A stretch of DNA of 19,096 nt from CAYMJK01 sp043101635 (GTDB taxonomy: Bacteria > Planctomycetota > Phycisphaerae > Phycisphaerales > UBA1924), in assembly GCA_043101635.1 (NCBI GenBank), contig JBICIE010000323.1:1-19096 (forward strand), written 5' to 3'. The notes under the pieces were generated by a model. That model made no database searches. It saw nothing but the letters and a program-made list of their open reading frames with translations, and had not been told where the DNA came from. A program made the position numbers and the translations under genes. Positions 1 to 7,092 of this stretch are shown here, in pieces; the first letter of the stretch is position 1; each line of letters starts with the position of its first letter.

Positions 1-1695
1 GGCAAGTTGGGGCAGGACGACGAGGTCGGCGCCGCGGCCCTGATCACCGGCGCGATCGCGCGCGCAACCAGCGCCGGCGCCGACCTCGTCGTCCTGCCCG
101 AACTTGCCATCTGCGGCTACCCGCCGCGCGATCTGCTGCTGGCAGAGGGCTTCATCGAGGCCTGCATCGCCGCCGCCAGGCGCATCGGCGAGACCGCAAC
201 CGACGGGATCACCGCCATCTTCGGCTGCCCCCTCCCCGTCGATGGCGCCGGTGTCGCAAACTCCCTGCTCGCCTATCGCGACGGCAACATGCTCGGCTAT
301 CACGACAAACGCCTGCTCCCGACGTACGACGTCTTCGATGAGGATCGCTACTTCACCGCCGGCAGCAGCGCCGTCGTCATCGATGTCGGCGGCGTGCCCG
401 TCGGCCTTGCCATCTGCGAGGATCTGTGGAAGGGCCACGATGCCGGCTTCGCCGAGCAGCACCTGCGCTCCGCCGATCCGGTCGCCGAAGTCGTCCGCGC
501 CGGCGCCCGCCTGATCGTCGCGCCATCCGCCAGCCCTTTCGTGCTCGGCAAGGGCATGCGCCACGACACGATCGTGCGCGAGCACTGCCTGCGCCACGGC
601 GTCTGGATCGCCTCGGTCAATCAGCTTGGCGGCAACGATGAACTCATCTTCGATGGCCGCGCCACGCTGCGCCGGCCCGATGGCTCGCTGGCCGCGGCAA
701 GCTGCGGCTTCAGCGACGACCTGCTCATCGCCGACTTCGATCCGGGCGACGACTCCGGCCCGGAAGCGCCCGATCCATGCGCCCAGGCCCGGCCGGAATG
801 GAGCCTCTTCCAGGCCCTGACACTCGGCGTGCGCGATTACCTGCGCAAGACCGGCTTCCGCAAGGCCGTCATCGGGCTCTCCGGCGGCATCGATTCCGCC
901 GTCACCTGCGCCATCGCCGCCGCGGCCATCGGCGCCGAAAACGTACTCGGCGTGGCGATGCCCGGGCCGTTCTCCAGCGAAGGCGCACTCACCGACGCCC
1001 GGGATCTTGCCGAGCGCCTCGGCGTGCGGTTCGTCACCCTGCCGATCGGCGCCTCGGTGGACGCCCTGCGCAGCGAGATCGACCCGGTCTTCGCCGAACT
1101 CGGCGAGCGCAAACTCGGCGCCGCCCAGCCGGACATCGCCTACGAGAACCTCCAGAGCCGGGCCCGCGGCGCCGCTCTGATGACCATCAGCAACCGCACC
1201 GGCGCCATCGTCCTCACCACCGGCAACAAGAGCGAGCTTGCCGTCGGCTACTGCACCCTGTACGGCGACATGAACGGCGGGCTGGCCGTGCTCAGCGATG
1301 TGCCCAAGACCCGCGTGTACGACCTGGCCCGCTGGATCAACGCCCGGCACGCCGAGGCCGGCTTCGCCCGCCCCCCCATCCCCGAGAGCACCATCACCAA
1401 GCCGCCCAGCGCCGAACTCGCCCCCGATCAGAAGGATGAAGATTCACTGCCGCCCTACGACATCCTCGACACCATCATCGAACGCCACGTCGAGCTGCGC
1501 CAGAGCGCCCGGCGCATCATCGCCGACACCGGCGTCGACCCCGCGACAGTCCAGCGCGTCATCCGCCTGATCGCGATCAACGAGTACAAGCGCAAGCAGC
1601 TTGCCACCGGATTGAAGGTCACGACCCTCGCCTTCGGCAGCGGCCGGCGCATGCCCATCGCCCAAGGCTGGCGTGAAGAGAACCCCGAGATCTGA
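1..1695 (+). CDS. nadE: Glutamine-dependent NAD+ synthetase (5'-truncated by window edge)
   Basis: The enzyme makes NAD+ from deamido-NAD+, using ammonia released from glutamine and ATP; it is cytosolic and is the last step of NAD synthesis. The frame is open from the first base of the window. The TTG at position 7 is probably not the start, because the N-terminal strand of the nitrilase domain lies upstream. Counting from that TTG, the amidase triad is visible: Glu32 in LPELAICGY, Lys101 in HDKRLLPTYD and Cys137 in GLAICEDLW. The synthetase half carries the pyrophosphate loop SGGIDSA at 292-298 and a conserved TTGNKSELAVGY segment. The 562 residues suit the two-domain glutamine-dependent form; roughly a dozen residues are probably missing. 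It converges with the phosphatase gene 40 bp downstream. Family assignment is very secure. Confidence 0.96.
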   Translation, partial: GKLGQDDEVGAAALITGAIARATSAGADLVVLPELAICGYPPRDLLLAEGFIEACIAAARRIGETATDGITAIFGCPLPVDGAGVANSLLAYRDGNMLGYHDKRLLPTYDVFDEDRYFTAGSSAVVIDVGGVPVGLAICEDLWKGHDAGFAEQHLRSADPVAEVVRAGARLIVAPSASPFVLGKGMRHDTIVREHCLRHGVWIASVNQLGGNDELIFDGRATLRRPDGSLAAASCGFSDDLLIADFDPGDDSGPEAPDPCAQARPEWSLFQALTLGVRDYLRKTGFRKAVIGLSGGIDSAVTCAIAAAAIGAENVLGVAMPGPFSSEGALTDARDLAERLGVRFVTLPIGASVDALRSEIDPVFAELGERKLGAAQPDIAYENLQSRARGAALMTISNRTGAIVLTTGNKSELAVGYCTLYGDMNGGLAVLSDVPKTRVYDLARWINARHAEAGFARPPIPESTITKPPSAELAPDQKDEDSLPPYDILDTIIERHVELRQSARRIIADTGVDPATVQRVIRLIAINEYKRKQLATGLKVTTLAFGSGRRMPIAQGWREENPEI

Positions 1696-1703
1696 GCAGG
1701 GAA

Positions 1704-1724
1704 CCCAGGAGCGCAAGCTCCGGG
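1704..1724. terminator. Hairpin with GCAA tetraloop between convergent genes
   Basis: GGAGC (1708-1712) and GCTCC (1717-1721) pair around a GCAA tetraloop of the GNRA type. The stem is extended by CCC (1704-1706) and GGG (1722-1724) across a single bulged A. It sits between the stop codons of nadE (1695) and the phosphatase (1736), where a bidirectional terminator is expected. There is no T-tract on either strand, so intrinsic termination is uncertain. Confidence 0.35.
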
Positions 1725-1735
1725 CTCCCGGCCCG

Positions 1736-2989
1736 CTACGCCGCAGCGCGCCGCGCCGCCGCGGGCCGCGCCGCAATGCTCCGGATCGTCAGATCGTCAA
1801 GCGGGCGCAGGCTCCCCGGCTGGGCGTCCAGCCGAACCCCGAGCTCCTCGATCGCGCCGGCCAGCGAGCGGTCCGCGTCCCCGCCCGGCCACGGGAGCTG
1901 CGCCAGCTCATCCATGTACGCCGAAAGCTGCAGCCGGCGCTGCTCCGTGCCGGCGCTCTCATCGCCGGGGAACGCCGTCTCGAAGCCGTCGCTGAACAGC
2001 AGCAGCGTCTCGCCATCGCCCATCGTGAACGTTACCGACTCGAAGACCTCGCCCTCGAAGACGCCGAGCAGAGGACCCCCCGTGTCACGGGGGGTCACCC
2101 CCCCGGCGACGCGGCGCCGCGGCGCCGGATGACCGGCAACGCACAATGTCACCTGGCGCGTCTTGGGGTCGATCACGCCGCACACGGCCGTGGCGAATCG
2201 GCTCCGCCCGCGCTGCATGCGCACCATGTCCCCGTTGAGCGCTTCGATCGCCCTGGCCGGATCGAAGTGGGCCCGGTGCGTCCGCAGCACCCGGCTGATC
2301 ACCATCGTCAGCAGCGCCGCGGGCACGCCGTGGCCCACCGCGTCGGCCAGCAGGAACGCGATCCGCCCGCCATCGACCTCGACGATGTCATAGAAGTCGC
2401 CGCTGACGTAGCTCGCCGGCCGGAACATCACGCCGAACTCCAGCCCGTCAAGCTGCGGCAGCTTCGGCGGCAGCAGGTCCCGCTGGATCGCCGCCGCCAG
2501 GTGCAGCTCATCGTGCACGCGGTCCATCTCAGTCTGCACGCCCGACTGGTACGAGCTGAGGATGCGAACCTCCGAGCGAAGCTGCTCGACCGCCCGCTGG
2601 CGCTCCGCCAGCGCATACAGCATGGCCGCGATGCGCCGGGGCTCAGCGTCCACCGGCTCGACCAGCACGCCGGCGCCGCCGAGATCGGCCAGCCCGGCCT
2701 CGGCGCCGTCGAGCATCAGCACGCCGGGGATGTGCAGGTCGTGCATGCGGTCCACCAGCGCCCGAACGCCCGCCCGGGAGTCACCGGGTCCGAAGACCAC
2801 CAGCGCAGGTCCGCCAACCGGGCGCGACTGCTCGCGCTCCAGCAGTTCCGAGAACCATGCGTCCAGTGCGGTGCGCTCGATGCGCGGGGCCGGGCCCGGC
2901 CACGCCGCCACCACCTGCTCCAGCACCGAGTCCGGGGCCTCCGGCAGCGCGCTGGAACACGCGAATGTCAGCACATGATCGGACTTCAC
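1736..2989 (-). CDS. SpoIIE/RsbU-type PP2C protein serine phosphatase with receiver-like N-terminus
   Basis: This 417-residue cytosolic protein looks like a phosphatase of partner-switching pathways, where such enzymes dephosphorylate an anti-anti-sigma protein. Residues 60-128 form a degenerate receiver-like alpha/beta segment without an obvious phosphoacceptor Asp. A predicted helical coiled-coil linker follows at about 128-165. The SpoIIE catalytic domain covers about 165-405: AAAIQRDLLP, SGDFYD (Asp198), LADAVGHG (Asp216), AGHPAP, LLLFSDGFE (Asp334) and LDDLTI, which together supply the metal-binding acids. The start is GTG with GGGGA eight bases upstream; that site could be hidden in a hairpin (2999-3045). 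It is last in an operon with gluQ and the DUF192 gene. No anti-sigma or STAS partner gene is in the window, so its target is unknown. The C-terminus is Ala/Arg-rich. Confidence 0.9.
   Translation of the reverse strand: MKSDHVLTFACSSALPEAPDSVLEQVVAAWPGPAPRIERTALDAWFSELLEREQSRPVGGPALVVFGPGDSRAGVRALVDRMHDLHIPGVLMLDGAEAGLADLGGAGVLVEPVDAEPRRIAAMLYALAERQRAVEQLRSEVRILSSYQSGVQTEMDRVHDELHLAAAIQRDLLPPKLPQLDGLEFGVMFRPASYVSGDFYDIVEVDGGRIAFLLADAVGHGVPAALLTMVISRVLRTHRAHFDPARAIEALNGDMVRMQRGRSRFATAVCGVIDPKTRQVTLCVAGHPAPRRRVAGGVTPRDTGGPLLGVFEGEVFESVTFTMGDGETLLLFSDGFETAFPGDESAGTEQRRLQLSAYMDELAQLPWPGGDADRSLAGAIEELGVRLDAQPGSLRPLDDLTIRSIAARPAAARRAAA
2076..2096. repeat. Perfect 21-bp palindrome inside the phosphatase gene
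   Basis: Arms ACCCCCCGTG (2076-2085) and CACGGGGGGT (2087-2096) are perfect complements around a single central T. A further run of seven C follows almost at once, so a competing G6/C7 pairing also exists. The bases encode the loop GGVTPRDTGGP of the phosphatase domain, a turn that is normal for the family, so this is not an obvious insertion. Confidence 0.6.
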
Positions 2990-2998
2990 CGCTTCAGT

Positions 2999-3045
2999 CC
3001 CCAGCGCGGAAGGGCTTCCGCAGCATGGGTCATCGGCCGCTGGGG
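2999..3045 (-). promoter_or_regulatory. Structured intercistronic leader overlapping the phosphatase ribosome-binding site
   Basis: Read on the minus strand, the RNA between the DUF192 stop and the phosphatase GTG can form an outer 7-bp stem, CCCCAGC (3045-3039) with GCTGGGG (3005-2999). The outer stem encloses an inner hairpin with 6-bp arms GCGGAA/TTCCGC around GCCC (3021-3006). The 3' arm of the outer stem contains the GGGGA that is the only plausible Shine-Dalgarno sequence for the phosphatase. A 15-codon open frame starts at an ATG at 3033, has no Shine-Dalgarno of its own, and ends in a TGA overlapping the phosphatase GTG as GTGA. Pairing is read directly; a regulatory role is inference. 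It could instead be a partial terminator between the genes. Confidence 0.4.
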
Positions 3046-3049
3046 CGCC

Positions 3050-3565
3050 CTACTTGGCCAGACTCTTGAGCCGCTCCACATCCAGCTCGATCCGCTCCCC
3101 CGGCTGGACCCCGAGCTCGGCCGCCTTCCCGCCCTTCAGCTCGATGGCGAACTGGGCCTGCAGCCGGCTGGGATAGCGCGTCAGCCGCTGCTCGTAGGCG
3201 AAGTCGCTCTCCCCATCCCGCTGCGGCTCCTCCACCGGCATGTGGTGCACCGCCGTCACGTTCCCGAACTGGTCCAGGAAGATGACGTCGATGTCCACGA
3301 AGCAGTCCCGCATCACGAAGTTCAGCCGGGCCGGCGACGCGAACGCGAACAGCATCCCCCCGTCGTCCGCGATGAACTGCCGCCCGCCGAGGCCCTGCAT
3401 GCGCGAGGCGTTATCGGCCACCAGCTCCAGGAAGAACTTCTGCCCCTTGATCTCGACGGTCTCGATCCCGGACGCCGCCGAGTCCTCGCACCCCTTGAGA
3501 GACAAACCGGCAGCGATGGCGCCCACCAGAATCACAGCGCCGAGGATGATCCGCCAAGAAGCCAT
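3050..3565 (-). CDS. Membrane-anchored DUF192 family protein
   Basis: A 171-residue protein of the DUF192 (COG1430) family, whose biochemical role is not established. An N-terminal hydrophobic segment (about 6-23) is followed by LKGC with Cys26. This may be a lipoprotein anchor, although Lys at -2 makes a poor lipobox; an uncleaved anchor is the alternative. Family features follow: RMQGLGGR (55-62), GGMLFAF (69-75), NFVMRDCFVDIDVIFLD (82-98) and a C-terminal QFAIELKGG segment. The ATG at 3565 is chosen over a longer frame from 3679 because GGAGGA lies six bases upstream and the signal-like segment follows at once. The start lies inside the end of gluQ (34-bp overlap), which implies translational coupling. 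It is the middle gene of a three-gene minus-strand operon. Confidence 0.9.
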   Translation of the reverse strand: MASWRIILGAVILVGAIAAGLSLKGCEDSAASGIETVEIKGQKFFLELVADNASRMQGLGGRQFIADDGGMLFAFASPARLNFVMRDCFVDIDVIFLDQFGNVTAVHHMPVEEPQRDGESDFAYEQRLTRYPSRLQAQFAIELKGGKAAELGVQPGERIELDVERLKSLAK

Positions 3566-4494
3566 GCGTCGTCCTCCGAACTGAATCGTACCGGATCCGG
3601 ACTGACCCGGTCGAGGTCGAACCGCTCCAGCAGTTCGTCCAGCCGGCACGCCCGGCGCCGTTCGATGGCCCCGAGCCACCAGCCGAGCAGGCCCAGCACC
3701 CGCTCAACCCCGACGCCCGCCTCCCGATATCGGTCCAGGCGGGTGTCGCCGTGCCGCTTGGCGAGCCGGCGCCCATCCGGCCCCACCACCAGCGGCAGGT
3801 GCGTCCACGCCGGCTCGGTGAGTTCCAGAGCCCGCAGCAGCAGCCGCTGGCGCCCCGCCGAGTCGAGCAGATCGTCGCCCCGGACCACCTGCGTGACGCC
3901 CTGGCGGGCGTCGTCGACCACCACCGCAAGCTGGTACGCCGGGGCGCCGCGGCGGGTCCAGATCACGAAATCGCCGATCGTCGCGAGCGGATGCAACGCC
4001 ACCCGGCCCGCGAAACCGTCGTCGATGACAACCGCCTCATCCGGCGTGCGGAAGCGCCAGTTGCAATCCAGGGCGTCGAAGACGGCCATCCCAGGCGCCG
4101 GGCGCAGCTCGGGCGGGAAGCGGATCTCGCCGGTCCCCTCCTGTGGGGCCGAGGCGGCCGCCTCGATCTCGCTGCGGGTCAGATCGCAGGGATAGGCGAG
4201 CCCAGCCGCGCCGAGGCGACGCATGGCCTCGATGTACGGCGCAAGGTCCTCCGATTGGGTCAGCGGGCCATCGTCCCAGTCCAGACCCAGCCATGCAAGA
4301 GCGTCGATCGCGGCCGCCGTGGCCCACGGCTTGATCCGCGGGCCATCCAGATCCTCGATCCGCAGCACGATGCGCCAGCCCCGCTGGCGGGCCAGCAGCC
4401 AGTTCGCAAGAAACGTGCGGCAATTGCCCAGATGCAGGGCCCCGGTGGGTGAGGGCGCCAGGCGCGTGACCTCGCCAGCGGGAGTTCGGCCCAC
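3532..4494 (-). CDS. gluQ: Glutamyl-Q tRNA(Asp) synthetase homologue
   Basis: Truncated class I glutamyl-tRNA synthetase paralogue. Members activate glutamate and attach it to queuosine at the wobble position of tRNA(Asp), with no anticodon-binding domain. At 320 residues it has the short form. It shows RLAPSPTGALHLGN (HIGH motif at 21-24), LRIEDLDGPR (44-53), the VVRGDDLL segment and RRLAKRHGD (242-250), which replaces KMSKS. The zinc-ligand Cys cluster of the E. coli enzyme is largely missing: YPCDLTRSEI has one Cys. The GTG at 4494 is preferred because it lies nine residues before RLAPSPTG, as in relatives. Another GTG at 4527 is possible; neither has a Shine-Dalgarno sequence. A frame reaching back to 4704 would run antisense into the dehydratase gene and is rejected. 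The gene is divergent from the dehydratase at 4571. Confidence 0.88.
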   Translation of the reverse strand: MGRTPAGEVTRLAPSPTGALHLGNCRTFLANWLLARQRGWRIVLRIEDLDGPRIKPWATAAAIDALAWLGLDWDDGPLTQSEDLAPYIEAMRRLGAAGLAYPCDLTRSEIEAAASAPQEGTGEIRFPPELRPAPGMAVFDALDCNWRFRTPDEAVVIDDGFAGRVALHPLATIGDFVIWTRRGAPAYQLAVVVDDARQGVTQVVRGDDLLDSAGRQRLLLRALELTEPAWTHLPLVVGPDGRRLAKRHGDTRLDRYREAGVGVERVLGLLGWWLGAIERRRACRLDELLERFDLDRVSPDPVRFSSEDDAWLLGGSSSAL

Positions 4495-4570
4495 GGCAGG
4501 GTCGGCAGATGACGTCGGACCGGGCACCGGGGCAACGGTAGACTTGCGCTGTCCGAGCCCGGGAGGATCG

Positions 4571-4858
4571 ATGACCAAGCTGACCGAAGCGGAGATCGAG
4601 CAGGCCCTGACCCAGACCCCGGAGTGGTCGGAGGTCAGCGGCGAGATCCAGCGGACCTTCGAGTTCGCCGACTTCGGCCAGGCCATGCGGTTCGTCAACG
4701 CCATCGCCGAGGCCGCTGAGGAAGCTCAGCACCATCCGGACATCATGATCCGCTACAACCGCGTGACCCTGAGCGTCTCGACCCACGACGCCGGCGGGAT
4801 CACGGTCAAGGACTTCGACCTGGCCAAGGTGGCCGACGCCGCCGCCACCGACGCCTGA
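4571..4858 (+). CDS. Pterin-4-alpha-carbinolamine dehydratase (PCD/DCoH family)
   Basis: A 95-residue cytosolic enzyme that dehydrates 4a-hydroxytetrahydropterin, recycling the cofactor of aromatic amino acid hydroxylases. In bacteria without such hydroxylases the role is unclear; no hydroxylase is in the window. The signature is intact: EEAQHHPDIMIRYNRV (50-65, with His54, His55 and Pro56) and STHDAGGITVKD (70-81, with His72 and Asp81). The length is normal for the family. The ATG at 4571 has GGGAGG five bases upstream, which fixes the start against longer in-frame codons. The 76 bp separating it from gluQ must hold both divergent promoters. A weak TAGACT -10-like hexamer at 4539-4544 is the only candidate seen. 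Confidence 0.92.
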   Translation: MTKLTEAEIEQALTQTPEWSEVSGEIQRTFEFADFGQAMRFVNAIAEAAEEAQHHPDIMIRYNRVTLSVSTHDAGGITVKDFDLAKVADAAATDA

Positions 4859-4937
4859 CGCCGATCCGGGATTTTGAATACGAGCCGCTAACGACGACCC
4901 GCGCAGCGCGTCTTTGCGACGTCTGCAAGGAGCCGCC

Positions 4938-6116
4938 ATGCGCCCTGAACTCATCGTGATCGCGATCGCAACCGCCGGCGCCGGCGCCGAAGACGCCATC
5001 CGGTTCGAGAGGGCCGGCAGCCTTCCGGTCGGCCCGATGGCCGGCCTGCCGGAAGTCGCGGACCTCAACGGCGACGGCACGCCGGATGTGCTTCTCGCCT
5101 GCGGTCCGTGCTGCGGCATGGATCCAAGCCCCGAAGCCGGCCACGTGCAGGTCCTTCTCGGAGCGGGCGACGGCACGCTCCGCTACGCGGATCATCCCGT
5201 CGAAGCCGGGCCGCACGCGCTGCGTGTCGCCAGCGCGGACATCGATCAGGATGGCGCGCTCGACATCGCCTGCATCCAGCACAGCAGCTACAACGTCACC
5301 ATCCTGTTCGGGCGCGGCGACGGCACGTTCGAGAAGCGAGCCAACTCCACTTGGCCGCTCCACGACGGCCAGAGCCCGCACGTGCACTCGGTTGCGCTGG
5401 CCGATGTCAACGGCGACCGGCACATCGATCTGCTTGCCACGCTGGTCGACGATCATGCGCTTGCGGTACACCTCGGCGATGGTCGCGGCGGCTTTGCGCC
5501 GGCGATGGCGCAGCCCTTCTTTGCCCAGCGGCATCCCTACGAGCAGCTCGCGGTCATCGACTACAACGCGGACGGCGCCCCGGACGCCATCATGACGGAC
5601 GTGCGCGGCAACGGCGTGACGATCCTGCTTGGATCGGGGACGGGCATGTTCGCGCCGTCCAACGGCTTCAGTTTCAACGCGCACACGCCCATCGAACTGG
5701 ATGAGCGGCCGATGGCCCTCGCCCTCGGCGATCTCAACGGCGATGGCCGGCTCGACGCTGTCGCCAACATCGATGAGGCGCCGCGGCTGGTCATCCTGCT
5801 CGGCGGCGCCGATGGGCGCCTGAAGCCGGCCCACGGCAAGCCGATCGCAGCGCCGGTTTCGACCAACAGCGTGCGCCTGGCGGATTTCGACGGTGACGGA
5901 CGGCTCGATGTGGCAACCGGTTCGGCGATGGAGCGGGCCGTCGCCATCCTCTTCGGAGACGGGCGCGGCGGGTTTGCGCGGCCGATGCGCATCGACGTTC
6001 CCGGCGCGATCAACTCCGTCGCGGTCGCGGACCTGAACGCCGACGGACGGCCCGATCTCGTCGTCAGCAGCTACGGCGACGGGCACGTGACGACACTGCT
6101 GAACCGGGCGCCATGA
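4938..6116 (+). CDS. Secreted FG-GAP/VCBS repeat beta-propeller protein
   Basis: A 392-residue protein with a short signal peptide (about 1-17, cleavage near AGAGA/ED), so probably exported. Seven calcium-loop motifs of the DxNxDGxxD type occur at residues 42, 101, 156, 208, 265, 317 and 365, spaced about 50-60 apart. This fits one seven-bladed integrin-like propeller. Each blade also has an LLGxGDG-type turn. No enzyme domain, dockerin or C-terminal anchor follows. The third motif (DVNGDRHID) has Arg in place of the usual Gly. The ATG at 4938 is chosen because AAGGAG lies five bases upstream and the signal peptide begins there; a TTG at 4914 has no such support. Its ligand is unknown. It converges with the epimerase gene with only 17 bp between stop codons. 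Confidence 0.9.
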   Translation: MRPELIVIAIATAGAGAEDAIRFERAGSLPVGPMAGLPEVADLNGDGTPDVLLACGPCCGMDPSPEAGHVQVLLGAGDGTLRYADHPVEAGPHALRVASADIDQDGALDIACIQHSSYNVTILFGRGDGTFEKRANSTWPLHDGQSPHVHSVALADVNGDRHIDLLATLVDDHALAVHLGDGRGGFAPAMAQPFFAQRHPYEQLAVIDYNADGAPDAIMTDVRGNGVTILLGSGTGMFAPSNGFSFNAHTPIELDERPMALALGDLNGDGRLDAVANIDEAPRLVILLGGADGRLKPAHGKPIAAPVSTNSVRLADFDGDGRLDVATGSAMERAVAILFGDGRGGFARPMRIDVPGAINSVAVADLNADGRPDLVVSSYGDGHVTTLLNRAP

Positions 6117-6133
6117 CCACGGCGCCTGAGCGG

Positions 6134-7069
6134 CTACCGGGCGCACACGTCGGCAAGCGCGCCCTCGATGTTCGGGAAGCGAAACTCGAAGCCTTCCTCG
6201 ACCAGACGCCTTGACACCACGTAGCGTCCGTACAGGGCCAGTTCCGGGTCGGTCCGCAGCGCCAGCGGCGCCCCAAGCCGCACCAGCCACGCCGGCGCCG
6301 GCAGCCCCACCGGCATCCGGATCGCCCGGCGCAGGGCCCGCATGAACTGGCGCTGGGAGACCGGGTGCGGAGCAGTCGCCACATAGACGCCCTGCATGCG
6401 CTGGTCGGTGAGGGCGCGCTCGAAGAGGCGGTTCATGTCCACCTCGTGAATCCAGCTCATGCCCTGGCGTCCCGAGCCGATCCGGCCGCCCAGCCCGAGT
6501 CGCGCAACCAGCCTCAGGCGGGCCATGGCGCCGCCGCCGGCGCCGCGGTCGCGCCCGATGACGAAGCTGGTGCGCAGGATGACCTGCCGCTGCGACGGCA
6601 GGGCCGCGGCGCAGAACGCCTCCTCCCAGGCGCGCCCGACGAAGGGCGCGAGCCCGAATCCGGTCGGCGAATCCTCGGAGCACTGGACCTCGGGCGGATC
6701 GCCGTAGATGTGCGCTGTGCTCATCTGCACCCAGACCCGCGGCGGGCGCTCGATGCGCCGCACGGCCTCGCCGAGGGCGCGGGTCGCCTCCACGCGGGAG
6801 CGCAGGATCTCATCCTGATGATCGGGCGTCTTGACGCAGTCGACGCTGCGCCCGGCGAGGTTCACCAGTCCGCTGGCGCCTTCCAGCGCGCTGGCCCAGT
6901 CGGCGCAGGTGCGCCCGTCCCACGATACGTGCCGCCAGGGGCCGGAGGCGCGCGGCGCCGCACGCGACAGCACGACCACCGGTACGCCGGCGCTGGTCAG
7001 ATGCGTCGCCAGCGATGTTCCGAGGAAGCCGCTGCCACCGGCGATGACGACCGGACCGGGCTCTTGCAT
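6134..7069 (-). CDS. TIGR01777-type NAD(P)-dependent epimerase (extended SDR)
   Basis: A 311-residue Rossmann-fold protein of the YfcH/SDR39U1-like family. Members bind NAD(P), but their substrate is not settled. The dinucleotide loop GGSGFLG is at 11-17, followed by LVNLAGRSVD and SRVEATRAL, and by the STAHIYGD segment where SDRs place the catalytic Tyr. The C-terminal DUF1731-like part (MPVGLPAPAWLVRLG ... YVVSRRLVEEGFEF) is complete. The ATG at 7069 is chosen because GAGGAG lies five bases upstream; an in-frame GTG at 7096 would overlap the DUF4340 stop by four bases and is possible. It is last in the ABC operon. A mechanistic link to the transporter is not evident, and it may only share transcription. 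Confidence 0.9.
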   Translation of the reverse strand: MQEPGPVVIAGGSGFLGTSLATHLTSAGVPVVVLSRAAPRASGPWRHVSWDGRTCADWASALEGASGLVNLAGRSVDCVKTPDHQDEILRSRVEATRALGEAVRRIERPPRVWVQMSTAHIYGDPPEVQCSEDSPTGFGLAPFVGRAWEEAFCAAALPSQRQVILRTSFVIGRDRGAGGGAMARLRLVARLGLGGRIGSGRQGMSWIHEVDMNRLFERALTDQRMQGVYVATAPHPVSQRQFMRALRRAIRMPVGLPAPAWLVRLGAPLALRTDPELALYGRYVVSRRLVEEGFEFRFPNIEGALADVCAR

Positions 7070-7092
7070 GGGCGCTCCTCGGCGTGGCGGCG

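Noticed and set aside
1673..4195. 840-residue plus-strand open frame
   Set aside because: It is antisense to the phosphatase, DUF192 and gluQ genes, is extremely Arg/Pro/His-rich, and has no recognisable domain; it is a GC-skewed shadow of genes with clear motifs.
4495..4704. N-terminal extension of gluQ to 4704
   Set aside because: It is antisense to the start of the dehydratase gene and adds residues with no counterpart before the RLAPSPTG motif.
4806..6683. 625-residue minus-strand open frame
   Set aside because: It is antisense to the FG-GAP protein, whose seven motifs, signal peptide and Shine-Dalgarno are convincing; the composition is shadow-like.
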